NCBI GenBank assembly: GCA_017984215.1
Contig: JAGOAA010000011.1
Location: 1 to 55,365, forward strand
From: Cytophagaceae bacterium
GTDB lineage: Bacteria; Bacteroidota; Bacteroidia; Cytophagales; Spirosomataceae
Direction: 5' to 3'
DNA length: 55,365 nt
Part shown: piece after piece, positions 44,487 to 52,405 of the stretch
How positions within the stretch are numbered: position 1 is the stretch's first letter
Layout: each line of letters starts with the position of its first letter
The notes under the pieces: generated by a model
The model's database searches: none
Seen by the model: only the letters and a program-made list of their open reading frames with translations
What the model was told of the DNA's origin: nothing
Made by a program: the position numbers and the translations under genes

Positions 44487-44557
44487 ACGGGCATAGTATA
44501 ATGGTAGTATGCAGGTCTCCAAAACCTTTGGTCAGGGTTCGAATCCTTGTGCCCGTG
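44487..44557 (+). tRNA. tRNA-Trp (anticodon CCA)
   Basis: The 71-base cloverleaf has acceptor ACGGGCA / TGCCCGT, anticodon loop ctccaaa with CCA and T-loop TTCGAAT. No encoded 3' CCA. Its charging state is the signal read by the trp attenuator in this window. Confidence 0.97.
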
Positions 44558-44592
44558 CAACGAAATTAACAAAAACCGATAATCGGTAAATT

Positions 44593-44784
44593 ATGAGCAG
44601 TTTTACATCATTGATTAAAGAATCTTGGGTAGAAGTAACGGAGAACGTTACATGGCCTAAATTCACAGACTTGCAATCAAGTTCTGTTTTAGTTTTAGTT
44701 GCCTCATTGATTTTTGCCTTATTGGTAGGAGTCGTAGATTTGGCGTTTAAATCTGGATTGGATTTATTCTATAGTTCATTTTAA
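44593..44784 (+). CDS. secE: Preprotein translocase subunit SecE
   Basis: The 63-residue protein has the minimal one-helix SecE form: an amphipathic stretch SLIKESWVEVTENVTWPKFTD followed by a membrane helix (about residues 32-52). It clamps SecY in the membrane. It starts 35 bases after tRNA-Trp and 33 bases before nusG, the normal order. Confidence 0.93.
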   Translation: MSSFTSLIKESWVEVTENVTWPKFTDLQSSSVLVLVASLIFALLVGVVDLAFKSGLDLFYSSF

Positions 44785-44817
44785 CAAGGGGTAACCCAAT
44801 CCTAAAAAGCAATTTCC

Positions 44818-45414
44818 ATGGCAGAGACTAAATGGTACGTATTGAGAGCGATCTCAGGGCAGGAAAAAAAGGTAAAGACCTATATGGAAAATGAGCTTGC
44901 ACGCCAAGGTGTGTCAGATTCTGTTCCACAAATTCTTATCCCAACTGAAAAGATTTACGAGATCCGTAAAGGAAAAAAAGTCATTCGTGAGAAAAACTTA
45001 TTTCCAGGATATATCATGGTGGAAGCAGACTTAGCTGGAGAGGTAAGTCACATTTTGACTTCAACGCCAGGTGTCATCGGTTTCTTGCAAGCTAACAACG
45101 AGGAAATCGAAGTTACGAAGGTTGAAGGCGGAAAGGTGAAAAAGACGAAAGTAATCGTTAAGAAACCTGTACCGATGAGCCAAAGCGAAGTAAATCGTAT
45201 TTTAGGCAAGGTAGATGAGGCAGCAGCTGTAGAAGAATATGCATCCATAAGCTTTATCAAAGGCGAAACCGTTCGCGTAATCGATGGTCCATTTGCTTCT
45301 TTTGAAGGAACTGTTGAAGAGATTCACGAGAACAGCAAAAAATTATCTGTTATGGTTAAGATTTTTGGCCGTAACACACCATTGGAATTGAACTACGCAC
45401 AAGTAGAGAAATAA
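44818..45414 (+). CDS. nusG: Transcription termination/antitermination factor NusG
   Basis: The 198-residue protein has an NGN domain (KWYVLRAISGQEKKVKTYME, LFPGYIMVEA, TPGVIGFL) and a KOW domain (FIKGETVRVIDGPFASFEG ... LELNYAQVEK). The linker between about residues 95 and 140 is charged and longer than in E. coli. It couples RNA polymerase to Rho or the ribosome. It is followed by a terminator and then not by rplK, which is unusual. Confidence 0.96.
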   Translation: MAETKWYVLRAISGQEKKVKTYMENELARQGVSDSVPQILIPTEKIYEIRKGKKVIREKNLFPGYIMVEADLAGEVSHILTSTPGVIGFLQANNEEIEVTKVEGGKVKKTKVIVKKPVPMSQSEVNRILGKVDEAAAVEEYASISFIKGETVRVIDGPFASFEGTVEEIHENSKKLSVMVKIFGRNTPLELNYAQVEK

Positions 45415-45431
45415 TAACGTATACTCGTATG

Positions 45432-45462
45432 AAAAGCCTTGGGTTACCAAGGCTTTTTTTTT
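45432..45462 (+). terminator. Intrinsic terminator after nusG
   Basis: A 10-bp stem aaagccttgg / ccaaggcttt (45433-45442 with 45447-45456), 4-base loop, T-run. It separates nusG from the FkbM gene. Confidence 0.93.
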
Positions 45463-45481
45463 GATACAATTTACTAGGTAC

Positions 45482-46195
45482 ATGAACAAAAGAATTAGAC
45501 TTATTTCATACCTGATTGGGCTGAATGAAGCTATTCAATTCTACCCTAAACTAAAGCGGTTTTACAAACAGGCTTTACCAACGAATCCACGTATTTTTGA
45601 TGTGGGGGCCAACAAAGGTCAATCCGCGGATTTCTTTTTCTCCATTCGCCCGGATGCACAGATTACCTCTTTTGAACCCAACCCGAGATTATTCCAATTA
45701 TTGACCCAAAAATACAAGGGTAACACAAACATCAACCTGGTCAACAAAGGGGTATCCCAAGCGAAACAGGTACTAACATTCTACATCAACAAATTGGATT
45801 TGACCTCTTCGTTCGAAGCGCTCAATCCCACGAGTAAATACTTAGCAAAGAAAGCTCAAGTGATGGGTGTGAAACCCTCTGAAATCATCAGCGAAACGAT
45901 AGAGATTGAAACCATTGCTTTGCGTGATTACATTCAGGAGCAGCAGATAACCCATATTGATGTATTAAAAATTGATACGGAAGGCCATGAATTAAAATGC
46001 CTGAAGGGTTTATTCCCTATTTCCGGGTGTCAGATTGATCGGGTCCAACTGGAAAATCATCAAGATGATATGTATCAGAGCATGGATACATTTGAGTCCA
46101 TTCAAGCCTTTTTGCTTGAAAATGGCTATAAGGTAGAAATAACCATCAAGCATGGATTTGGCGATTTCTATGAGATGATTTTCAAAAAAGCCTAA
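45482..46195 (+). CDS. FkbM family methyltransferase
   Basis: The 237-residue protein has a SAM-binding fold with motif I PRIFDVGANKGQSADFF near residue 35, then ITSFEPNPRLF (acidic Glu for SAM ribose) and DVLKIDTEGHELKCLKG, the FkbM hallmark. FkbM proteins O-methylate sugars or secondary metabolites. There is no neighbouring glycan cluster. The ATG at 45482 is chosen over an in-frame TTG at 45461, which lies against the nusG terminator. It separates nusG from rplK, which are contiguous in most bacteria. Confidence 0.9.
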   Translation: MNKRIRLISYLIGLNEAIQFYPKLKRFYKQALPTNPRIFDVGANKGQSADFFFSIRPDAQITSFEPNPRLFQLLTQKYKGNTNINLVNKGVSQAKQVLTFYINKLDLTSSFEALNPTSKYLAKKAQVMGVKPSEIISETIEIETIALRDYIQEQQITHIDVLKIDTEGHELKCLKGLFPISGCQIDRVQLENHQDDMYQSMDTFESIQAFLLENGYKVEITIKHGFGDFYEMIFKKA

Positions 46196-46223
46196 CATCC
46201 AAATAAAATTCTTCACGCAAGTA

Positions 46224-46254
46224 CTTGCATTCTAATTATTTTCCCTTAATTTTG
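46224..46254 (+). promoter_or_regulatory. Promoter of the rplK-rplA-rplJ-rplL transcript
   Basis: CTTG (46224-46227), exactly 19 bases, then TAATTTTG (46247-46254). The transcript would carry a leader of about 160 bases before rplK. Confidence 0.75.
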
Positions 46255-46261
46255 CAGTCCG

Positions 46262-46420
46262 TTTAAAAAGCGGCATTATGTCATTTGAAAATTTCAAAGG
46301 CTTAATGGGCTGGAATGTATTGTTACACAGGAAAGTCACCCGGAGGGGATTCAGATAAGGAAGCTTCCACCCTTATTGGCAGAAAAACCTCTAATTTCAC
46401 TAAATAAACGATGTTTTAAC
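46262..46420 (+). promoter_or_regulatory. Structured leader of the rplK operon
   Basis: This 5' untranslated stretch has a perfect palindrome TTTGAAA-A-TTTCAAA (46284-46298), an ATAAGG / CCTTAT hairpin (46355-46376 region) and a possible 26-codon reading frame starting ATG at 46278 and ending TAA at 46356. The position fits autogenous control of the L11/L1 operon, but I cannot identify a known L1 or L11 binding motif, so this is inference. Confidence 0.4.
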
Positions 46421-46858
46421 ATGGCAAAAGAAATAGCTGGTTACGTTAAGCTTCAATGCAAAGGTGGCCAAGCCAATCCTTCACCACCCATCGGTCCTGC
46501 ATTAGGTTCGAAAGGATTAAATATCATGGAGTTCTGCAAGCAGTTTAATGCACGTACTCAAGATAAAAACGGCGTAGTATTGCCGGTCCTAATTACTTAT
46601 TACGCAGACAAATCGTTTGATTTCGTTGTAAAAACTCCTCCAGCGCCAATTTTGTTATTGGATGCTGCGAAAGTTAAATCCGGTTCAGCACAACCAAACT
46701 TGAAAAAAGTAGGTTCTGTAACTTGGGATCAAGTACGCGTTATTGCGGAAACGAAGATGCCAGACTTGAACTGTTTTACAATTGAAGCGGCAATGAGTAT
46801 GATTGCTGGAACGGCAAGATCAATGGGTATTACTGTTTCTGGTGATAAACCGTTCTGA
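46421..46858 (+). CDS. rplK: 50S ribosomal protein L11
   Basis: The 145-residue protein starts [20 protein letters not shown] and carries [22 protein letters not shown], the L11 signature, with the C-terminal RNA-binding domain ([27 protein letters not shown]). L11 binds the GTPase-associated region of 23S rRNA. The ATG at 46421 is preferred over the in-frame extension upstream because it gives the family N-terminus. Confidence 0.98.
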   Translation: MAKEIAGYVKLQCKGGQANPSPPIGPALGSKGLNIMEFCKQFNARTQDKNGVVLPVLITYYADKSFDFVVKTPPAPILLLDAAKVKSGSAQPNLKKVGSVTWDQVRVIAETKMPDLNCFTIEAAMSMIAGTARSMGITVSGDKPF

Positions 46859-46895
46859 TTTAACCATCAGAAATAAACATTTTAATTAAAAGGTA

Positions 46896-47594
46896 ATGGC
46901 AAAACTTACGAAGAAAAAAAAGGAAGCCCTATCAAAATATGATGCGACGCAAGCGTATACGCTTGACCAAGCAGCTGCATTATTGAAGGAAATTTCCTAT
47001 ACAAAATTCGATGCCTCTGTGGACATTGATGTTCGCCTAGGCGTAGACCCCCGCAAAGCGGACCAAATGGTTCGTGGTGTGGTTGCCCTACCTCATGGAA
47101 CTGGTAAAGACGTACGTGTACTCGTATTGTGTTCTCCAGATAAAGTAGAGGAAGCAAAAGCAGCCGGTGCTGATCACGTAGGATTGGATGATTACATTGC
47201 AAAAATCGAGAGCGGTTGGACCGATATCGACGTAATCATTACGATGCCAACAGTGATGGCAAAATTAGGCCGTTTGGGACGTGTGTTAGGACCTCGCGGT
47301 CTGATGCCTAATCCAAAGTCTGGTACAGTAACTTTGGAAGTAGGAAATGCAGTAAAAGAAGTAAAAGCTGGTAAAATCGACTTTAAAGTTGACAAAACTG
47401 GTATCATCCATACCTCTATTGGTAAGGTTTCTTTTGATGCATCTAAAATTGCTGAAAATGCGCAAGAAGTTATCAACACATTGTTGAAATTGAAGCCATC
47501 TTCTGCAAAGGGTACATATGTTAAATCGATCAATATATCTTCGACAATGTCTCCGGGCATCATCATTGATAAAGGATCTATAGCTGGATTGTAA
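46896..47594 (+). CDS. rplA: 50S ribosomal protein L1
   Basis: The 232-residue L1 has the signature segments [45 protein letters not shown] and the C-terminal [15 protein letters not shown]1 is the stalk protein near the E site and in other bacteria represses its own operon by binding the mRNA leader. 37 bases after rplK. Confidence 0.98.
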   Translation: MAKLTKKKKEALSKYDATQAYTLDQAAALLKEISYTKFDASVDIDVRLGVDPRKADQMVRGVVALPHGTGKDVRVLVLCSPDKVEEAKAAGADHVGLDDYIAKIESGWTDIDVIITMPTVMAKLGRLGRVLGPRGLMPNPKSGTVTLEVGNAVKEVKAGKIDFKVDKTGIIHTSIGKVSFDASKIAENAQEVINTLLKLKPSSAKGTYVKSINISSTMSPGIIIDKGSIAGL

Positions 47595-47596
47595 TC

Positions 47597-48130
47597 ATGA
47601 CAAGAGAAGAAAAAAATCAGATTATTGATGAGTTGAGCGAAAAGTTCGCGGCAACTCCGTACTTCTACATTGCAAGTACAGCCGGTTTAACAGTAGCCGA
47701 AGCAACGGAATTCCGTCGTATGTGTTTTGCGAAAGGTTTAGAATATAAAATCTTCAAAAACACATTAATCGCGAAAGCCTTAGCTAAAACAGGTAACGAT
47801 TATACTCCATTTGATGCTGAAGTTTTGACTGGCATGTCAGGTGTTATCTTCTCCCCAGAAGATGCTAAAGTACCTGCTAAGTTGATCAAAGAATTCAAAA
47901 AAGCAGCTGGGAAAGATAAAATCACATTCAAAGGTGCTTCCATCGAAGGTGGCTTGTACATTGGCGAAGGTCAATTGACAGCCCTAGAGAACATCAAGTC
48001 GAAAAACGAGATGATTGGAGAAGTTATTGGCTTATTGCAATCGCCTGCTAAAAATGTTGTTTCAGCATTACTTAGTGGTGAGAAGAAATTGGCTGGTATC
48101 GTTAAGACTTTGTCTGAGCGTCCTGAATAA
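47597..48130 (+). CDS. rplJ: 50S ribosomal protein L10
   Basis: The 177-residue L10 is the base of the L7/L12 stalk. The pattern YIASTAGLTVAEATEFRRMCF and KNTLIAKAL fits the N-terminal rRNA-binding domain, and the C-terminal helix that binds L12 dimers ends the protein. It starts 2 bases after rplA. No L10-leader is seen in between. Confidence 0.96.
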   Translation: MTREEKNQIIDELSEKFAATPYFYIASTAGLTVAEATEFRRMCFAKGLEYKIFKNTLIAKALAKTGNDYTPFDAEVLTGMSGVIFSPEDAKVPAKLIKEFKKAAGKDKITFKGASIEGGLYIGEGQLTALENIKSKNEMIGEVIGLLQSPAKNVVSALLSGEKKLAGIVKTLSERPE

Positions 48131-48147
48131 TTTTAACACGTTTAATC

Positions 48148-48160
48148 GGAGCTTAGCTCC
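48148..48160 (+). other. Small hairpin between rplJ and rplL
   Basis: GGAGC / GCTCC with a 3-base loop (tta) lies 17 bases after the rplJ stop, without a T-run. It may affect processing or relative expression of L10 and L12. Weak evidence. Confidence 0.3.
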
Positions 48161-48198
48161 AACAAATAATTAATTCTTAACAATTAAATTTTCAAACA

Positions 48199-48585
48199 AT
48201 GGCAGATTTAAAAGCGTTCGCTGAGCAATTAGTGAACTTAACTGTAAAAGAAGTAAATGAATTAGCTACTATCCTTAAGGATGAGTACGGTATCGAGCCA
48301 GCTGCTGCTGGTGCTGTTATGGTTGCAGGTCCTGCAGCTGGTGGCGCTGACGGTGGTGAGGCTGCTGCTGAGAAATCATCATTCGATGTTATCTTGAAAG
48401 CTGCTGGTCCTAACAAATTAGCGATCGTTAAATTAGTGAAAGACTTAACTGGTTTAGGTTTGAAAGAAGCTAAAGACGTAGTAGATGCTGCTCCAAAAGC
48501 AGTTAAAGAAGGTGTATCTAAAGACGAAGCTGAAGGTTTGAAAAAATCTTTAGAAGAAGCTGGTGCTGAAGTTGAATTGAAATAA
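48199..48585 (+). CDS. rplL: 50S ribosomal protein L7/L12
   Basis: The 128-residue stalk protein has the N-terminal dimerisation helices ([21 protein letters not shown]), an Ala/Gly-rich hinge (about residues 37-58) and the C-terminal factor-binding domain [20 protein letters not shown]. Present as dimers bound to L10. A terminator follows, and rpoB does not. Confidence 0.98.
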   Translation: MADLKAFAEQLVNLTVKEVNELATILKDEYGIEPAAAGAVMVAGPAAGGADGGEAAAEKSSFDVILKAAGPNKLAIVKLVKDLTGLGLKEAKDVVDAAPKAVKEGVSKDEAEGLKKSLEEAGAEVELK

Positions 48586-48604
48586 TTCAATTACCTGATT
48601 ATTC

Positions 48605-48636
48605 AAAAAAGGGAATGGCAACATTCCCTTTTTTTT
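48605..48636 (+). terminator. Intrinsic terminator after rplL
   Basis: A 12-bp stem aaaaagggaatg / cattcccttttt with a 4-base loop (gcaa), followed by additional Ts. It ends the rplK operon before mutL. Confidence 0.92.
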
Positions 48637-48666
48637 GGTTTATTTGAAAGCTGAATACAAACAAAC

Positions 48667-50502
48667 ATGCGCGACATTATCCAACTCCTCCCTGATGCCA
48701 TAGCCAATCAAATTGCGGCAGGAGAAGTCGTGCAAAGACCCGCCTCCGTTGTCAAAGAACTCATGGAGAATGCGATTGACGCTGGGGCTACAAGCATCCA
48801 ACTGATAATCAAAGATGCTGGCAAAGGAATTGTTCAAGTCATCGATGACGGATGTGGCATGTCGGAAACCGACGCACGCATGTGCTTCGAACGCCACGCA
48901 ACTTCCAAAATTCGACGCGCAGAAGACCTATTCAGCATTAAAACAATGGGATTCCGCGGTGAAGCGATGGCATCCATCGCCTCCGTTGCCCAGGTAGAAT
49001 TAAAAACAAGACGGGCCGACGACGAATTAGGAACCTCCATTAAAATCGATGGATCCGTCTTAAAAAGCCAAGAAAGTATTCAAGCCCCTCAAGGGACTTC
49101 GATTGCGGTCAAAAATCTATTTTATAATATTCCTGCCCGCAGAAACTTCCTTAAGTCGAATCCGGTCGAAATTCGCCATATCTTGGATGAATTCCAACGC
49201 ATCGCTTTGGCACATCCTGAAATTAAATTTTCCTTCATCCAAAACGAGCAAGAAACCTATGCGCTCCCACCGGAGAAACTAGGCAAACGCATCGTGGATC
49301 TATTTGGAAAAACCTACCGGGAACAATTAGCAGCCTGCGAAGAAAACACCAACTATGTCTCTATTAAAGGTTATGTAGGTAAACCCGAACATGCCAAAAA
49401 AACACGCGGCGAACAATTCTTCTTTGTGAATGATCGCTTCATCAAAAACGCTTACCTAAACCACGCGGTGATGAGTGCCTACGAGCGTTTATTGCCTGAC
49501 GGCGCCTTCCCCTTCTATGTTTTGTTTCTAAGCATCGATCCGGCACACATTGACATCAATGTCCACCCGACGAAAACGGAAATCAAATTCGAAGACGAAA
49601 GGTCTATATACGCCATTATTCAATCCGCTGTTCGAAAGACGCTGAGTATACATAACCTAATTCCCTCGTTGGACTTTGACAGCAATGTTAATTTTCATTC
49701 CCCTCAATATTCAACACCACGTCAAGAACCCCATTCAGCTTATAGTGATTCAAGCTATAAACCGAAACCCGCGCAAGATGCTTGGAAGAAATTATACGAA
49801 GGATTGCAGAATAATATAGACGCGTTTGAACAACAAGCGCCTCAAACACAATCCGCACTATTCCCTTCCGCCATGAACGAGTTTAAAACAGTTCAAAGCA
49901 AAGCGAATGACCGACCAGCATTATCTAGCACACAGACCAACTTTCAATCTGTTCAAATTCTGAACAAATTTATCGCACTAAGTATCTCGAGCGGATTATT
50001 ATTAATTGACCAAAAACGTGCCTACCAGCGCGTACTCTATGATCAGTTCATGGATAATTTACAACGGAAGAATGGCGCGTCCCAACAACTCCTTTTTCCT
50101 AAGGTGCTGGACATTAACCCCGCAGATCAATTGCTATTAAACGAAATAACGACTGAGATAAACGATTTAGGGTTTAGATTACAGTCGCAATCAAATGGGC
50201 AACTTGAAATTGTTGGAGTACCCTCGGAAATTGGGGATGAAGATGGCCAAGCCCTATTAGAAGGTATTTTAGAGCAGTTAAAACACGCCTCAACAGATTT
50301 AATCGCGCATCGTGCAGAGAAAATTGCACAAACGATGGCCAACCGCTCTGCGGCACGTTATCATCAAAAAAGATTAAATGAAGTTGAGATGAATGCCCTC
50401 ATTGAACAATTGTTTGCGAGTACAAATCCAAACTCCTCACCAAATGGTGAAGCCATCAGTCAAGTTTTGAATGAGGAGACGTTAGTTCAATTACTTCGCT
50501 AA
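48667..50502 (+). CDS. mutL: DNA mismatch repair protein MutL
   Basis: The 611-residue GHKL ATPase has N-terminal motifs AIANQIAAGEVVQRPASVVK, ENAIDAGA, DDGCGM and TMGFRGEAMASI. An acidic linker (about 340-440) precedes the C-terminal dimerisation domain. The endonuclease metal motifs look degenerate: DQKRAYQRVLY takes the place of DQHAxHER, ANRSAARY that of the ACR segment, and SSPNGEA that of CPHGRP. It starts MRDIIQLLPD. It overlaps convergent proC by 12 bases. Confidence 0.96.
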   Translation: MRDIIQLLPDAIANQIAAGEVVQRPASVVKELMENAIDAGATSIQLIIKDAGKGIVQVIDDGCGMSETDARMCFERHATSKIRRAEDLFSIKTMGFRGEAMASIASVAQVELKTRRADDELGTSIKIDGSVLKSQESIQAPQGTSIAVKNLFYNIPARRNFLKSNPVEIRHILDEFQRIALAHPEIKFSFIQNEQETYALPPEKLGKRIVDLFGKTYREQLAACEENTNYVSIKGYVGKPEHAKKTRGEQFFFVNDRFIKNAYLNHAVMSAYERLLPDGAFPFYVLFLSIDPAHIDINVHPTKTEIKFEDERSIYAIIQSAVRKTLSIHNLIPSLDFDSNVNFHSPQYSTPRQEPHSAYSDSSYKPKPAQDAWKKLYEGLQNNIDAFEQQAPQTQSALFPSAMNEFKTVQSKANDRPALSSTQTNFQSVQILNKFIALSISSGLLLIDQKRAYQRVLYDQFMDNLQRKNGASQQLLFPKVLDINPADQLLLNEITTEINDLGFRLQSQSNGQLEIVGVPSEIGDEDGQALLEGILEQLKHASTDLIAHRAEKIAQTMANRSAARYHQKRLNEVEMNALIEQLFASTNPNSSPNGEAISQVLNEETLVQLLR

Positions 50503-51291
50503 TTCTGAAGCACGGTCACGTGCGGCAAAAATCCCTTTTTGAAGTCCTTCCCCTACTTGAAAATCTGCAAATGTTTTCAATGCCGCTTCAGTAGTGCCCC
50601 CTTTCGATGCAACTGCCTGAATCAATTCATCTAGCGACTTATCGCTGGTTTGCATCAAATGATACGAACCCAGCATGGTTTGCTTGACTAACAAGGCTGA
50701 CATCGCTGGATCAAAGCCCATAGAAACACCTGCATCAATCATCGACTTGATCAGATAAAAGAAATAGGCAGGGCCGCTACCACTTAATCCCGTTACGGCA
50801 TCGATCAAGGCTTCGTCTTCTAAGAATACAGCCCGGCCGGTTGAATTTATTAAATTCTCAACCTTACGTACATCCGCTAATCCAACTGTAGGAGCTGCTG
50901 CAAATGCGGTCATGCCCATGCCCAATAAAGCAGGTGTATTTGGCATCGCACGAACAATTAAATCATGCTGCAACGAAGCTTGTAATTTAGCAATAGGAAT
51001 CCCCGCCATAATGGATAGGACAATTTGATGTGGCAATAATAAACCTGCCAATTCGCTCGCTACACTTGGGTAATCCTGCGGTTTAACAGATAAAATGACC
51101 AAACCGACCCCAGCTATTTTAGCTGAAATTGTATCAACAACAACCCCTGCTTTCTGCTCTTGCAAAACGGTGCCACGCTCCTGATTTTTCTCGATCAATA
51201 ATAGGTCCTCCTTCTGAACTAAATTGTACTGAATAAATGAGTTGGCAAATGCCATTCCCATATTCCCACATCCAATGATTGCGATTTTCAT
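50491..51291 (-). CDS. proC: Pyrroline-5-carboxylate reductase
   Basis: The 266-residue enzyme makes proline from P5C with NAD(P)H. The Rossmann motif AIIGCGNMGMAFANS opens it, followed by VLSVKPQDYPSVASEL and the catalytic-region signature VTGLSGSGPAYFFYLIKSMIDAG. Family length is normal. It is the last gene of the gatB-TlpA-proC run. Confidence 0.96.
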   Translation of the reverse strand: MKIAIIGCGNMGMAFANSFIQYNLVQKEDLLLIEKNQERGTVLQEQKAGVVVDTISAKIAGVGLVILSVKPQDYPSVASELAGLLLPHQIVLSIMAGIPIAKLQASLQHDLIVRAMPNTPALLGMGMTAFAAAPTVGLADVRKVENLINSTGRAVFLEDEALIDAVTGLSGSGPAYFFYLIKSMIDAGVSMGFDPAMSALLVKQTMLGSYHLMQTSDKSLDELIQAVASKGGTTEAALKTFADFQVGEGLQKGIFAARDRASELAK

Positions 51292-51295
51292 GATG

Positions 51296-52405
51296 CTATT
51301 TTGAAAAAAGGTTAGCTAAATATTGATTTAAAGAATCTCCGCGAAGGCCTTTGGCGATTACCTTTCCTTGCGGGTCCAACAAAAATGTCATCGGAATCGA
51401 TGAAACTTGATAAGCCTGTGCTGCCACAGAGTTCCAATATTGTAAATCTGACACATGTGGCCAAGTTAATTGATCTTTCGCAATGGCATTTATCCAGGCA
51501 GATTTCTCTTGGTCAAGACTTACACCAAAAATTTCAAATCCTTTGTCTTTATACGCTGCATAGGTTTTGATAACGTTGGGATTTTCACGCCGACAAGGCC
51601 CGCACCAACTCGCCCAAAAATCGATTAATACATACTTCCCACGTAAATCAGACAAGCGCATGATTGGTCCAGCGGGCGTAGGCAAAGCAATTTCAGGTGC
51701 TTCTGAGCCTATGGATACACCTTTGAGGCGTTTTAAATTCTCGAGAAAGGGTTTAACCTGTGGATGATTGGGTTTAACTTTTCGAAAACGTTCGCCAATC
51801 TCCTCTAAGAGCGCGAGCTCTTTTTCCGCGGGCAAAAAATTAGTCGCCCACAGCGCTACCAAATGTGTACCCATACTTGGGATCAACGCTTTAATTTTAG
51901 CAAATTGTTCTTGTTGGGCCGTTTCAAATGCAGCTTGAATTCTAGCCTGCTCGCCTGGCTTATCTTGTAATTCTTTCGTCCAAACGGCAACCTTCGCTTG
52001 TAGGGTATTCGTCAAGGCAAACAATTGATTCATGTAAACAATGTTGGGAGCGTCGCTCTGAATCTGAAAAGAACCCGCCTTTTCTGGGGTATTGATCCCT
52101 TCTGCTTGCACAAAAACGCGCTCTCCACCTTCTAGAATAACCAAAACCTTCTGTGGGTTTGGAATATCAAAGAAGTTAAGTAGGTAAAACCCACCTTGAT
52201 CCAAGACTTTCCCCTTAAAAACGACTTGTTTTTGTGCGTTTGGCAACAATGAATCAACTTTAATCGCTTGTCCACGCCCATTAATCCATTCCAAGAATAC
52301 TTTCTTTTGAGGTACGACTTGATTAGCCCGAACGGTTAATTCAAATTCTTGCGCCTGACCTAGAAAGGTCAAACAGACGCCTAGAATAACAAGCAGCTGT
52401 TTCAT
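51296..52405 (-). CDS. TlpA-type thioredoxin-like protein with DUF4369 domain
   Basis: The 369-residue exported protein has a signal peptide (LLVILGVCLTFLGQA), an N-terminal DUF4369-like beta domain (about residues 20-130) and a C-terminal thioredoxin-like domain. The active site is FWASWCGPCRRENPNVI near residue 262. Such proteins reduce periplasmic disulfides, for example in cytochrome c maturation. It begins directly after the gatB stop (no gap). Confidence 0.9.
   Translation of the reverse strand: MKQLLVILGVCLTFLGQAQEFELTVRANQVVPQKKVFLEWINGRGQAIKVDSLLPNAQKQVVFKGKVLDQGGFYLLNFFDIPNPQKVLVILEGGERVFVQAEGINTPEKAGSFQIQSDAPNIVYMNQLFALTNTLQAKVAVWTKELQDKPGEQARIQAAFETAQQEQFAKIKALIPSMGTHLVALWATNFLPAEKELALLEEIGERFRKVKPNHPQVKPFLENLKRLKGVSIGSEAPEIALPTPAGPIMRLSDLRGKYVLIDFWASWCGPCRRENPNVIKTYAAYKDKGFEIFGVSLDQEKSAWINAIAKDQLTWPHVSDLQYWNSVAAQAYQVSSIPMTFLLDPQGKVIAKGLRGDSLNQYLANLFSK

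Noticed and set aside
46278..46358. 26-codon frame in the rplK leader as a real gene
   Set aside because: There is no supporting codon pattern or homology that I can recognise. It is kept only as part of the leader description.
48131..48198. Transcription attenuator between rplJ and rplL
   Set aside because: The hairpin has only 5 pairs and no T-run, so termination is unlikely.
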